Shown here one piece after another: positions 40,240-49,020 of a stretch of 56,494 bases of DNA. Numbering within the stretch: position 1 is the first letter of the stretch; each line of letters begins with the position of its first letter. A program made the position numbers and the translations under genes. The stretch covers positions 1 through 56,494 of the forward strand of contig CAZIUL010000027.1 of the NCBI GenBank assembly GCA_964542475.1, written 5' to 3'. Source of the DNA: CAZIUL01 sp964542475. Its GTDB lineage: Bacteria > Planctomycetota > B15-G4 > CAYZWU01. A model generated the notes under the pieces. That model did not search any database. It worked only from the letters and a program-made list of their open reading frames with translations, and was not told the DNA's origin.

Positions 40240-43026
40240 ATGCCTGTCCGGCATTCATGCGGATTCAGAAGTGCGGCTGCCCTGGCGTTTTTTGTGTCAT
40301 TGGGGCTTTTGTGCTGCACTGACCATCCGGTTCCGGGCCAAGTTGCGGACAGCTCTGTAGTTTTTCCTGAGATTCTTAACATGGCCCTGGTCGAGGGGGA
40401 CAGCCTTGCTTCAGGTGGCAAAGAAGCAGGATCCGCGGGCTTCTTTATCGATCTTTACGAGGTTACCAACGGCGAATACCAGGAATTCCTCGGTCTTTCC
40501 GGCTATGTGCCGGCGGAACAAGAGGCGTTCCTGGCGCATTTGGATGAGCGGGTAGGTCATCAGCAGGAGGCTTCGCACAACGGGTGTGACGAGTTTCCCG
40601 TGCGCTTCGTTAGTTACGAGGATGCGGAGGCATATGCCCGGTTCTACGGAAAGAGCCTGCCAACCAGGGAGCTCTGGCTTACTGCTGCTGTGGGTGATCC
40701 GCAGGCAGGCAAGCTTTACCCGTGGAGGGGAGAGTTCATCAGCTTTTTCTGCAATTCCCTCAGATCGAAGATCAACGGTCCGGCAAGAGTGGGAACGTTC
40801 GAGAATGGTAAATCGCTTTGGGGGTGCTACGATATGGTGGGCAACGTTGCTGAATGGACAGCAACTCCGGTGCCGGATGAGATCGAGCCTTCCTATTACA
40901 TTATGGGGGGAAGCTGGAGCAACGGTGGGAATCCGCAGGAGGAGAGAAAGGCTTTCGATCTGTCCCGCCCGAGGGGGCGGATGGATTATACGGAGAGGGG
41001 CAGCCGTTCAAGCGTACTGGGATTCAGGTGTGTTATTGCGGATGCCTTATCGTTTATCCGGGACGAGCTCACCTCCCGAATGGGCGCACTCAGCCCCGAT
41101 GAAAGAAAAAAGGCTGCCGATGAACTTTCTCCGATCAATGATGAGCTTTATTCGGTTTTGAAGAGGCTTCAGTTCGATTCGGATGTCGATTGCATGGTGG
41201 ACGCGGGAGACTCGCCTTCTCTGGCAACACCGCTTGCTTTTGATGACAGCGGGGCAGGTTCGAGGTTTGTTCTCTGTTACGATACGGGCGAGATCGGCCT
41301 TTATTCCCTGACGGAAGGCTGTTTGAAAACCGAAAACAGCGATGCAGCCGATGCTCCGTTCAGGTACGAGCTTTTCGGATGCAACGGTGAAAAATCTTCG
41401 GTAATCGTAATGAGCAGCGTATGGAACAGCCTGTTGAAGGTTATCGATACAGGCGATGCCCGTGAGATGTGGAGCGTCAGGGGGCCTGGGCAGGCCCTTG
41501 ATATTCTCCCTGTGTCTGGATCTGGAGAAGACACTGTAAGCCATTTGCTGGTCCTCTGGCACACGGATGACAGGGCAGTGAACCATCTGCTTCGTACCGA
41601 AAGCCCGTTTCCGAAAATCGATGACCTGTATCGCAGGATCAGGTTTTACGCCTCGTTCATGCTTCCCGGGGATGGCATGAAACCCTCTGAAACCATGGAC
41701 CGTCTTTCTTTGTTCACGCTGACCCCTGACGTAATAAACCTCGAAGAAGAGGATCTTTTCCGGGTAACCAACCTCGGCCATGCGGGGCTTTTGTTTGGAA
41801 ACGATATGGATAAGCGTTTCAGTATACAGCTCCATGAAGGCGGCGGGTTCTGGTTTCTTCAAAAGGCCCCCTTGCCGGGATCACGCCTCAGGCTGTACGA
41901 CATCGAAAACGGATCGCTCGAATGGTCCCTGGATTTCCCTGAAGCGTTTTTCAACTTCGATGGGGTGGTAACGCAAAAACCCGTGCTTCTCGGCAGAAAG
42001 AGCGGGATCGCTGTTGTGCTGGAGGAAGGCGGTATGAGTTCATCAGGCCAGGCCGACAGCACCGTCTCAAGAGTCTGTTGCCTGGATACCATGAGCGGAT
42101 CTTGTCGAGGCCTGATCGATCTGGATATGGAAAGCGTGCGCCTGTCTGATCTCGCTCCCATCAGCAGCCGGCCTGATTGCTTCCTTGGGATAATGAATTC
42201 GAAGGATCTTCTGTGCTTCGATACGAGGGGTAATGAAACGTATGGGATGTCGGTTCAGCGGATTTCTCTCGTCGAGATGCTCGGTTCTGTTGAGGAGGTC
42301 GTTGCAATTGATGCGGCGGAAGAACCGACCGGTGTCGATGACCTTCATTCAATGCTGCCATGGTCGGCTCAGAAAGCGGAATCCGGAAGAGAGCTTCCTG
42401 CCGGGCCTCGGGAAGAGCCGCCCCCGCTAGGCAACCTGTGGACATTCTCTTCGCCTGTGAGCCCCTGGCTTGTTACGAAACCGGACAGAAACGGAAAAAC
42501 CCTTCTTTTTTCGGATTTCAAGGATGGATGGTTTCGAAAAGCGAGCCTGTTGAAAGGGGTTTTCAACCGCCTTGCTCACCTGTCCGAGAACGGATACTCG
42601 AACGACAACGGTTACCTTCTGTTGTGGGGAAGTTCAGGGCGTCTTCTTTGTTTCGATGCGGAGACCGGTTGTTTCTTGTGGGAGATGGAGATGGGGAATA
42701 TCGCTGATATCGATCCCACGGTCTCTGATTTCGACGGAAACGGCTCGCTGGAAGCTTTGATAAGTTCGACTTCGGGAGAGCTGAGGGTTGTGGAGCTGGA
42801 CACCGGTCGCATCGAGACATATATCATGAAAGCCGGTTTTGGCTTCACCTGCCACATTCCGCTCTATGCCGGGGCTGGGAGCAGCAATAAGATTCTGCTT
42901 GGCGTGAAGGACGAGGGGCTTTTCCTGCTTGATCCCTTGAAGCCCCCGGGCAGCCGGCATGAAAAGGACATGAGCCTGACCATTGCCGTGTTGGAGGAGT
43001 GGCGATGCCGCCAGGCGGCACAGTGA
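40240..43026 (+). CDS. Exported FGE-sulfatase-domain protein fused to a beta-propeller-like region, 928 aa
   Basis: The N-terminal signal (SAAALAFFVSLGLLCC) suggests an exported or lipid-anchored protein. Residues about 45-265 are a formylglycine-generating-enzyme-like (SUMF1) domain: FFIDLYEVTNGEYQEF, EFPVRFVSYEDAEAYARFYG, LPTRELWLTAA, MVGNVAEWT, MGGSWSNGG and the closing LGFRCV. The active-site cysteines that follow GGSW in real FGEs are absent, so it is likely a binding domain. A helical linker (about 270-310) leads to a long beta-rich C-terminal region with FG-GAP/PQQ-like pieces (GRLLCFDAETGCFLWEMEMG, VSDFDGNGSLEALI). No family matches the whole. The last codons overlap rsmA. Confidence 0.75.
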   Translation: MPVRHSCGFRSAAALAFFVSLGLLCCTDHPVPGQVADSSVVFPEILNMALVEGDSLASGGKEAGSAGFFIDLYEVTNGEYQEFLGLSGYVPAEQEAFLAHLDERVGHQQEASHNGCDEFPVRFVSYEDAEAYARFYGKSLPTRELWLTAAVGDPQAGKLYPWRGEFISFFCNSLRSKINGPARVGTFENGKSLWGCYDMVGNVAEWTATPVPDEIEPSYYIMGGSWSNGGNPQEERKAFDLSRPRGRMDYTERGSRSSVLGFRCVIADALSFIRDELTSRMGALSPDERKKAADELSPINDELYSVLKRLQFDSDVDCMVDAGDSPSLATPLAFDDSGAGSRFVLCYDTGEIGLYSLTEGCLKTENSDAADAPFRYELFGCNGEKSSVIVMSSVWNSLLKVIDTGDAREMWSVRGPGQALDILPVSGSGEDTVSHLLVLWHTDDRAVNHLLRTESPFPKIDDLYRRIRFYASFMLPGDGMKPSETMDRLSLFTLTPDVINLEEEDLFRVTNLGHAGLLFGNDMDKRFSIQLHEGGGFWFLQKAPLPGSRLRLYDIENGSLEWSLDFPEAFFNFDGVVTQKPVLLGRKSGIAVVLEEGGMSSSGQADSTVSRVCCLDTMSGSCRGLIDLDMESVRLSDLAPISSRPDCFLGIMNSKDLLCFDTRGNETYGMSVQRISLVEMLGSVEEVVAIDAAEEPTGVDDLHSMLPWSAQKAESGRELPAGPREEPPPLGNLWTFSSPVSPWLVTKPDRNGKTLLFSDFKDGWFRKASLLKGVFNRLAHLSENGYSNDNGYLLLWGSSGRLLCFDAETGCFLWEMEMGNIADIDPTVSDFDGNGSLEALISSTSGELRVVELDTGRIETYIMKAGFGFTCHIPLYAGAGSSNKILLGVKDEGLFLLDPLKPPGSRHEKDMSLTIAVLEEWRCRQAAQ

Positions 43027-43961
43027 ACCGCTACATCGATCTTAAGGTCATTCGTTCCGAGATGGCTCGAACAGGGGTCCGCCTTAAAAGGCGATGGGGA
43101 CAGAACTTTCTGATCGAGCGCAGCCTTCTGGATTTCATTGTGTCCTCAGGCGATGTCAAGGAGCATGACCTGGTACTCGAAGTGGGGAGCGGGCCCGGTT
43201 GCCTTACCTCTCTTTTACATGCCAAGGGCGCTGAAGTGATATGTGTCGAGATAGACGGGGCGCTTCTTGAAATAGCGAAGCACCTGCTTTGGCAAGGTCA
43301 GCCTGATCAGGCGAGAGAGCGCTTGACATGGATACACAACGACTTTCTGCTGGGGAAGAATCTGATTGCTCCCAAAGTGGAAGATGTTGTATGGAAGAAG
43401 CTCGATGCTATTCCGGGCCGCAAACTGAAAGTGATATCAAACCTACCTTACTGCATTGCAACACCAGCACTTATAAACATTCTCGAGAGTCGTTTCCCTT
43501 GGGAGGTCATGGTGGTAACAGTTCAGGAAGAAGTGGCTGATCGGTTAACCGCCGTATCTGGCATGCCCGATTACGGACAGCTTTCGGTTTTGGCTGCTGC
43601 AATGGCTGACCTTTTCCGCCTCAAGAAAATCAGCCCGGGCTCTTTCTGGCCTGCACCCAAGATCTCTTCGCGAGTAGTCAAGATTACGCCCAGGAAGGTT
43701 CCTGTAATCAAAAGTGAGGAGTTTTACAGGATATTCAAGATGTTTACGCGCGCTATTTTTGCTCACAGACGTAAGACATGGGTGAAATCGTTGAAAACCG
43801 CGTACAATGATAAGAAGCTCGATGTTTTTTTCCATCAGGTGGATGAAGCGGGTTTTTCCATGAGGGCTCGTGCACAAGATTTTGATTTGCAAGAGATTGT
43901 AGAATTAGTAGAGCTATATTCCCGCTTTGTTGATACCAGCCTTGGGGGGGATAGGGCGTGA
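43005..43961 (+). CDS. rsmA: 16S rRNA (adenine1518/1519-N6)-dimethyltransferase RsmA (KsgA), 318 aa
   Basis: Dimethylates two adjacent adenines near the 3' end of 16S rRNA late in 30S assembly. The family motifs are WGQNFL, LEVGSGPGCLT (S-adenosylmethionine loop), VEIDGAL, ISNLPYCIATPAL (catalytic NLPY) and, in the C-terminal domain, SFWPAPKISSRVV. A few short insertions (for example LLWQGQPDQARERL) make it longer than the roughly 275-residue norm. The ATG at 43005, after GGAGGAG, overlaps the previous gene by 22 bases; the GTG at 43023 is an alternative. Confidence 0.93.
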   Translation: MPPGGTVNRYIDLKVIRSEMARTGVRLKRRWGQNFLIERSLLDFIVSSGDVKEHDLVLEVGSGPGCLTSLLHAKGAEVICVEIDGALLEIAKHLLWQGQPDQARERLTWIHNDFLLGKNLIAPKVEDVVWKKLDAIPGRKLKVISNLPYCIATPALINILESRFPWEVMVVTVQEEVADRLTAVSGMPDYGQLSVLAAAMADLFRLKKISPGSFWPAPKISSRVVKITPRKVPVIKSEEFYRIFKMFTRAIFAHRRKTWVKSLKTAYNDKKLDVFFHQVDEAGFSMRARAQDFDLQEIVELVELYSRFVDTSLGGDRA

Positions 43962-43994
43962 GGCTCTTGTAAAGGAAACGCAGAGGAAGAGATA

Positions 43995-44028
43995 GAAAGA
44001 AGAAGAGAACCACGTATGGACACGGATT
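43995..44028 (+). repeat. Dispersed repeat C, copy 2 (34 bp)
   Basis: Same 34-bp unit as at 19722-19755, with one difference, 34 bases after the rsmA stop. In this case it lies in noncoding DNA, so the unit itself is not a gene part; it only happens to be translated in the phosphatase. Confidence 0.75.
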
Positions 44029-44134
44029 TTTATTGAACCGACTTGTGCGGCAAAGCCCTTGAAAAAGCTGAAAGCAAGGGGCAAGATGACAGCGTTCAGA
44101 AAAACGAATCAAGTAGATAAATCAAGAATATTTA

Positions 44135-44162
44135 TTGACTTTCGCTGTTTTCGATGTATTAT
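44135..44162 (+). promoter_or_regulatory. Candidate sigma-70 promoter for dnaG-rpoD
   Basis: TTGACT (5/6), a 16-base spacer and TATTAT (5/6), in an AT-rich region 119 bases before the dnaG start. It would drive the macromolecular-synthesis pair dnaG-rpoD. Confidence 0.55.
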
Positions 44163-44280
44163 TAAAAGCTTTGATTGCATAACCTGATTTCCTCGTTTCA
44201 AGGGGGGTAGTATCCATAAAAATATGCTGTTTGATCCGATATAACCTTAGTTTACTGTGTAATAAAGGATTATAAAACAC

Positions 44281-46092
44281 TTGGTCCGTCCAGGAAGCGG
44301 CGACGATATTGTACGAAGGATCAAAGACTCGCTGGATATTGTTGATGTCATCGGTTCGTACATCGAACTGAAAAAGCGAGGAGCCAGTTATTTAGCTCTC
44401 TGCCCCTTTCATTCGGAAAAAACCCCTTCATTCAATGTCAACCAATTGGGACAGTTTTTTCATTGCTTTGGGTGCAAAAAATCAGGAGATGTAATCGAGT
44501 TCGTAATGGCAATGGAGGGGATCGGCTTTGTTGATGCACTCGAACTTCTGGGGGAGCGTTCAGGTATTAAGTTCGATCAGGCCCGTTTCAAGCGCAAGGG
44601 AGATGATGGTTCCGCCGGGCGCAAGAGCAGGATATTCAAGGTGTTGGAGGCCGCTGCCGGGAAGTTCGAAAAGAACCTCCGTGGCAAGGATGGGGGGGTG
44701 GCGAGAAAGTATCTGAATAAAAGGCAGATCAGCCCGGAAACAGCATCCGGTTTCAGGATCGGCTATTCAAAAGACGGCTGGAACGACCTGAAGGGCGCGA
44801 TGCTCGGCTTGGATTTTTCCGAGGACGACCTGCTGAATGCCGGTTTGATAAAAAGGTCTGAGAAAGGAAGAAGTTATGACCTTTTTCGAAACCGCTTGAT
44901 ATTACCGATCTTTGATATTTCAGGCCGCGTGGTAGGGTTCGGAGGTAGGGTGCTCGACAGCTCTCTGCCGAAGTACATAAACTCTCCTGATTCGCCTGTT
45001 TTCAACAAGCGCAGGCTTTTCTACGGGCTGAACCTGGCCCGCCGATCGTTCAACCACAAAAAGTGTGCGGTGCTGGTGGAAGGGTATACAGATGTGATCA
45101 TGGCCAGCAGTAAGGGTGTAATGAACATAGTAGCCACCCTCGGGACAGCCCTGACACAGGAGCACGCAACGCTTCTCAAACGTATGGTGGACAGAGTGAT
45201 ACTCTTTTTCGATGGAGACGAGGCAGGCAACACGGCTGCTGGAAGGGGTGTCGAGATTCTGTTGAAGAACGACCTTGATGTATTGGTTGTCCCGCTGCCG
45301 GAGGGCAGAGACCCTTTTGATTACTTCAGCCATGCAGGAGCGGATGAATTCGAATCGCTAGTAGAGCGATCCGGCGAAGACTTTTTTGATTTCACGTTTC
45401 GTCACCACGGAAAGCAGCATGATACGGCAACTCCCGCGGGAAAGTCCAAGCTGGCCGGGATCCTGTTGAAACAGGTGTCATGCCATCGTGACCGGATAAA
45501 GAGGGACCTTTACATGAAAAGAGCTGCTGAGAGGCTTCAGATCGATGAGGAGCTTTTACGCAGGGAGTACACGGACCTGCTTTCCGGAAAGAGATCTCGC
45601 AACAGGGAACCGGAAGTTGATCGCAAGGCTGAGAGATCCGGAGACATCAAGATAACCACGATGGAGGATGATCTGGTTCTGGGACTGCTCAGGGATCCTT
45701 CACAGATGAGCGGTTTTAAAGATGAGTTTGCTGCTGTGATCACGGAGGACAAAGAAGCGGCCGCCATCTTTGAACAAATGATCGCTCTTCATGAATCCGG
45801 GCAGCTTGATGTCCGGAGCCTGATTGACGCGCTCCGGGATCTGCCGGATGCAAAGAAGAGAGTCATTGCACTGGCTGCTGATCCGCTGGATACCGATCCG
45901 GCGGTGCTTGTCCGGTCGGCTTTGGACTCTTTGAAGAAAAAACGGCTGTTGGCGGAGTATGAGCAGATTCGGAAGATGAGTCGTGATGTCCTGAAAAGCA
46001 AGGGAGTTGATGAAAAGAGGCGTTTGCTGAAGGAAATAGACAGCAGCCTTAAGATGCAGAAAAAGAACCGAGGTGTTGTTGAGGAACAGTAG
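44281..46092 (+). CDS. dnaG: DNA primase DnaG, 603 aa
   Basis: Makes RNA primers for replication. The N-terminal CHC2 zinc domain has C41, H44, C62 and C65 (CPFHSEKTPSF, FHCFGC). The TOPRIM polymerase core has VLVEGYTDVIMA with Glu267 and FFDGDEAGN with Asp311 and Asp313. A C-terminal helicase-binding region of about 150 residues closes it. The start is TTG at 44281; an AAAGGA lies 11 bases upstream, further than usual. It is followed by rpoD after 144 bases, the common dnaG-rpoD order; rpsU is not upstream. Confidence 0.97.
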   Translation: MVRPGSGDDIVRRIKDSLDIVDVIGSYIELKKRGASYLALCPFHSEKTPSFNVNQLGQFFHCFGCKKSGDVIEFVMAMEGIGFVDALELLGERSGIKFDQARFKRKGDDGSAGRKSRIFKVLEAAAGKFEKNLRGKDGGVARKYLNKRQISPETASGFRIGYSKDGWNDLKGAMLGLDFSEDDLLNAGLIKRSEKGRSYDLFRNRLILPIFDISGRVVGFGGRVLDSSLPKYINSPDSPVFNKRRLFYGLNLARRSFNHKKCAVLVEGYTDVIMASSKGVMNIVATLGTALTQEHATLLKRMVDRVILFFDGDEAGNTAAGRGVEILLKNDLDVLVVPLPEGRDPFDYFSHAGADEFESLVERSGEDFFDFTFRHHGKQHDTATPAGKSKLAGILLKQVSCHRDRIKRDLYMKRAAERLQIDEELLRREYTDLLSGKRSRNREPEVDRKAERSGDIKITTMEDDLVLGLLRDPSQMSGFKDEFAAVITEDKEAAAIFEQMIALHESGQLDVRSLIDALRDLPDAKKRVIALAADPLDTDPAVLVRSALDSLKKKRLLAEYEQIRKMSRDVLKSKGVDEKRRLLKEIDSSLKMQKKNRGVVEEQ

Positions 46093-46236
46093 CTCGTTCG
46101 AACTTCGATGCGCGGTCCGGGCTTGATTCATTCGGCTTAAGCCGTGCAAATCGTTAAAGACAGGAAGGAATAGAACCAGGTTTCCGGATTTTTCTTTTTT
46201 CTGATGCAATTAAGCATAGAGGTTAAAGGGAGAGCC

Positions 46237-47922
46237 ATGGCAGCTACTTCACGAGGAAAGAAAAAAAAGCGCAAAAAGAACAGCCTGAAAGCGGAAGACA
46301 TCATTGACAAGATGGATCCCGATTTCAAGGCATTGGTTGACAAGGGAAAGCGTAAGGGTTTCATCACATATGAAGAGATGAACAACGTTTTTCCCGATGA
46401 TGTCAGCAACATCGAGAACATACTTCTATATCTGGATGATCTCGGAATCGACCTGCTCGATGAGAGCGAGGTTTCTGAAAAGGATGATAGCGGCGACAAG
46501 GACGATGACGCTGAGATCCGTTTTGAAAAGTCCGCGACCACGGAGAAGATAGATGATCCTGTCCGGATGTATCTGACGCAGATGGGAAGCATCCCGTTGC
46601 TAACGCGTGAGCAGGAGATATCTCTTGCCAGAAAGATCGAAAACACGAGAAAAATATACAGGAGCCTCATCCTGTCCTCCGGGTTTTCGTTGCGGGAGGC
46701 TATCGAGATAATTGATGATGTGCAAAGGGGCAAGCTTGCTTTTGACCGGACACTTAAGGTGTCCACGAGCGGGCTCGAAAGCAGCAAGAGCGAGATCTAC
46801 GAGCGGCTGAAGGAAAACCTGGCTACACTGAAAAAACTTCTCCTGACCACAAAGGAGGATTATCGTGTTTTGACGAGGGGCGAGTGCAAGAGCTCGGAGC
46901 AGTCTCAACTGCTGAGGAAGATCTGCAGGCGGCGCAAGAAAGGCTCATACCTGCTCGAGGAATTGAACATCCAGCTCAAGAAAGTGAAGCCCATGATCAC
47001 GATGCTTCACGACTGCTACAACGAGATGCAGAAGCTGGATATGGAGATTTCCAAATACAAGAACAGCAAAAACAGCATGGAGTTCCAGGAGCTCAAGAGA
47101 AACTATGAAATGATGCAGATCAAGGCCCTGGAGTCGCCGGAAAGGCTGAACAAACGGATTTCCCGGATTGCTTCCTATTATCAGGAGTATGAGATTGCCA
47201 AAAAGAAGCTGTCGCAGGGTAACCTCCGGCTGGTCGTCTCCATCGCCAAAAAGTACCGCAACAGGGGGCTTTCCTTTCTGGATCTGATTCAGGAGGGAAA
47301 CACAGGTCTCATGAAGGCTGTTGAAAAATATGAGTACCTCAGGGGCTACAAGTTCTCCACATATGCCACATGGTGGATCAGGCAGGCGATCACGCGATCG
47401 ATCGCTGACCAGGCGCGTACCATACGTATTCCGGTTCATATGATCGAGACCATGTCAAAGCTCAGAAACGTGACCAAGAAGCTTGTTCAGACCTACGGCA
47501 GGGAACCCACGGTCGAGGAGGTCTCGAAAAAAGCTGACATTTCCATCGAAGAAGCCAAGCGGGTCATGAAGATCTCCAAGCATCCGATCTCCCTGGATCG
47601 ACCCATCGGGGAAGGCGACGATTCGTACTTCGGCGATTTTATCGAAGATGAATGCGCGGAATCTCCTGTGAACGCCGCTGCCTACGAGATGTTGAAGGAC
47701 AAGATCGGCTCGGTCCTGCATACGTTATCGTTCAGGGAACGGGAGATCATCAAGCTTCGCTACGGCATAGGAGACGGTTATACCTACACACTCGAGGAGG
47801 TGGGCCGGATATTCAAGGTGACGAGGGAGCGGGTACGCCAGATCGAGGCGAAAGCGGTACGGAAGCTTCAGCACCCGGTGCGGAGTCGTTTACTGGAAGG
47901 TTTTCTCGAACATATGGAATAA
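46237..47922 (+). CDS. rpoD: Primary RNA polymerase sigma factor RpoD, 561 aa
   Basis: Housekeeping sigma-70 factor. Region 1.1-like acidic N-terminus (DIIDKMDPDFKALVDKGKRK), region 1.2 (DPVRMYLTQMGSIPLLTREQE), a non-conserved region of about 230 residues, and region 2 with NLRLVVSIAKKYRNRG, DLIQEGNTGLMKAVEKYEY and KFSTYATWWIRQAI (about residues 330-390). Regions 3 and 4 follow, with the -35-reading helix VTRERVRQIEAKA (about 528-540). The start at 46237 follows GGGAG by four to five bases; an ATG at 46204 has no such site. The conserved -10 and -35 reading helices agree with the TTGACA/TATAAT promoters seen in the window. Confidence 0.97.
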   Translation: MAATSRGKKKKRKKNSLKAEDIIDKMDPDFKALVDKGKRKGFITYEEMNNVFPDDVSNIENILLYLDDLGIDLLDESEVSEKDDSGDKDDDAEIRFEKSATTEKIDDPVRMYLTQMGSIPLLTREQEISLARKIENTRKIYRSLILSSGFSLREAIEIIDDVQRGKLAFDRTLKVSTSGLESSKSEIYERLKENLATLKKLLLTTKEDYRVLTRGECKSSEQSQLLRKICRRRKKGSYLLEELNIQLKKVKPMITMLHDCYNEMQKLDMEISKYKNSKNSMEFQELKRNYEMMQIKALESPERLNKRISRIASYYQEYEIAKKKLSQGNLRLVVSIAKKYRNRGLSFLDLIQEGNTGLMKAVEKYEYLRGYKFSTYATWWIRQAITRSIADQARTIRIPVHMIETMSKLRNVTKKLVQTYGREPTVEEVSKKADISIEEAKRVMKISKHPISLDRPIGEGDDSYFGDFIEDECAESPVNAAAYEMLKDKIGSVLHTLSFREREIIKLRYGIGDGYTYTLEEVGRIFKVTRERVRQIEAKAVRKLQHPVRSRLLEGFLEHME

Positions 47923-48053
47923 CGGCTGAAGATTTGCTATTCTTCTCTTTTTCTCGGTGTATAAGATCAGGAGCAGGCGGCGCAGAGGGCGGGGCCGGCT
48001 GCAAAGCGGGCGCCCCGTCAGAGGTCAGGTAAAAGAGGAAGGAGAGAACAGAC

Positions 48054-48785
48054 TTGCCAAAATCCGTCAGAGATACCATCACATGTTTGCTTCAGCTACG
48101 GGAGATAGACGAGAAACTCAGCCATCTCAGGAACCGCGTGGAAGACGGCCCCCGAATTTTTGATGGCAGGGAAAGGGAGTATAAGGAAGCCGAACAGGCG
48201 GTTGAGGATAAGCGGGAAGAGATCACAAACCGAAAACTCAAGTCCAAGGAGCAGGAGGTAGACCTTAAAGGCAAAGAAGTGGAGATTCAGAAGCTCGAAG
48301 TCCATCTTCTCACGGCAAAGACCAACGAAGAATACTCATCACTCCAAAAGCAGATAAACAGGTTGAAGGATGAATCCGGGATGCTCGAAGAGGCGATACT
48401 CCGGTTTCTCGACGGGATCGAGAGCCACTCGAGGGAGCTGGGGGTGCTGGAGCGTGAGCTCGATGTTCAGAGAGCCGATCTCAACGAGTTCAAGAGCAGC
48501 GTTGACCGCGACCTCGATGAGTACTCTGCTGAGATCGGCAAGATCGAAGCGGAAAGAGACCAGGTTATTGCCGAGCTGAATTTCGATTCGTCCAGGCTTT
48601 ATGAAAAGATAGGAAACGCGCGAGGGGGACACGCTGTTGTCAGTGCGGAAGGAAGCATGTGCAACGGGTGCTTCATGGCGATAACACCGAATGACATGGC
48701 CAGGCTCAGGGGGATGCGTGAGCTCGTCTGCTGCAGGCATTGCCAGAGGATCCTATATCTTCCCGATTGCATGAACGAAGAGTAG
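48054..48785 (+). CDS. C4-type zinc-ribbon coiled-coil protein (zf-RING_7 family), 243 aa
   Basis: Residues about 1-190 are a long antiparallel coiled coil (for example LKSKEQEVDLKGKEVEIQKL), followed by a C-terminal zinc ribbon with two CxxC pairs (MCNGCF and CCRHCQRILY). This family is widespread in bacteria, usually near dnaG/rpoD or nif3; its molecular role is unresolved, with proposals including nucleic-acid binding. The TTG start at 48054 follows AAGGAGAG by eight bases. It is likely co-transcribed with rpoD. The 130 bases before it hold a GC-rich hairpin (about 47975-48015) but no recognised RNA. Confidence 0.88.
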   Translation: MPKSVRDTITCLLQLREIDEKLSHLRNRVEDGPRIFDGREREYKEAEQAVEDKREEITNRKLKSKEQEVDLKGKEVEIQKLEVHLLTAKTNEEYSSLQKQINRLKDESGMLEEAILRFLDGIESHSRELGVLERELDVQRADLNEFKSSVDRDLDEYSAEIGKIEAERDQVIAELNFDSSRLYEKIGNARGGHAVVSAEGSMCNGCFMAITPNDMARLRGMRELVCCRHCQRILYLPDCMNEE

Positions 48786-48804
48786 GATACGCATGCCGGC
48801 TTCC

Positions 48805-48826
48805 CGCCCTCTTGGCGTTTCATTTC
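48805..48826 (+). repeat. Fragment of dispersed repeat B (22 bp)
   Basis: CGCCCTCTTGGCGTTTCATT and two more bases match the right arm of the inverted repeat at 26901 with one mismatch. Only one arm is present here. Confidence 0.6.
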
Positions 48827-48848
48827 AGAACCTTTTTTTTCTACTACA

Positions 48849-49020
48849 CCCGCATATTTCATCCTCTTCTGCTGCGGCACCGTAACCTGCGCTGTGGCTG
48901 CGTTTCATGCCGGGAGACGATCCTCAACCTGTAGGAACAGGCCTGCGGTCATATCCCGGCATGCGCCTTGCCACAACACAGGTTACGGCACCTTGCGACG
49001 AAGAGTATGAAATAAGCGGG
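48849..49020. repeat. 172-bp palindromic REP/MITE-like element containing repeat A
   Basis: Outer arms at 48849-48889 and 48979-49020 are imperfect inverted repeats; inner arms TGTGGC/GCCACA (48893-48898 with 48970-48975) and CATGCCGGGA/TCCCGGCATG (48906-48915 with 48954-48963) are perfect. The centre contains GTAGGAACAGGCCTGCGGTC, which resembles GTAG-type REP sequences. The left outer arm holds an exact inverted copy of the 34-bp unit at 19801. It fills the gap between the convergent zinc-ribbon and radical SAM genes and abuts the stop of the latter. Confidence 0.7.

Noticed and set aside
47923..48053. RNase P or other structured RNA before the zinc-ribbon gene
   Set aside because: The GC-rich hairpin lacks the conserved RNase P core and is too short; the segment is better seen as a leader.
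48599..48880. 93-codon minus-strand frame near the repeat element
   Set aside because: It begins in repeat A and runs antisense into the zinc-ribbon gene; the frame is a product of repeat sequence and not a gene.
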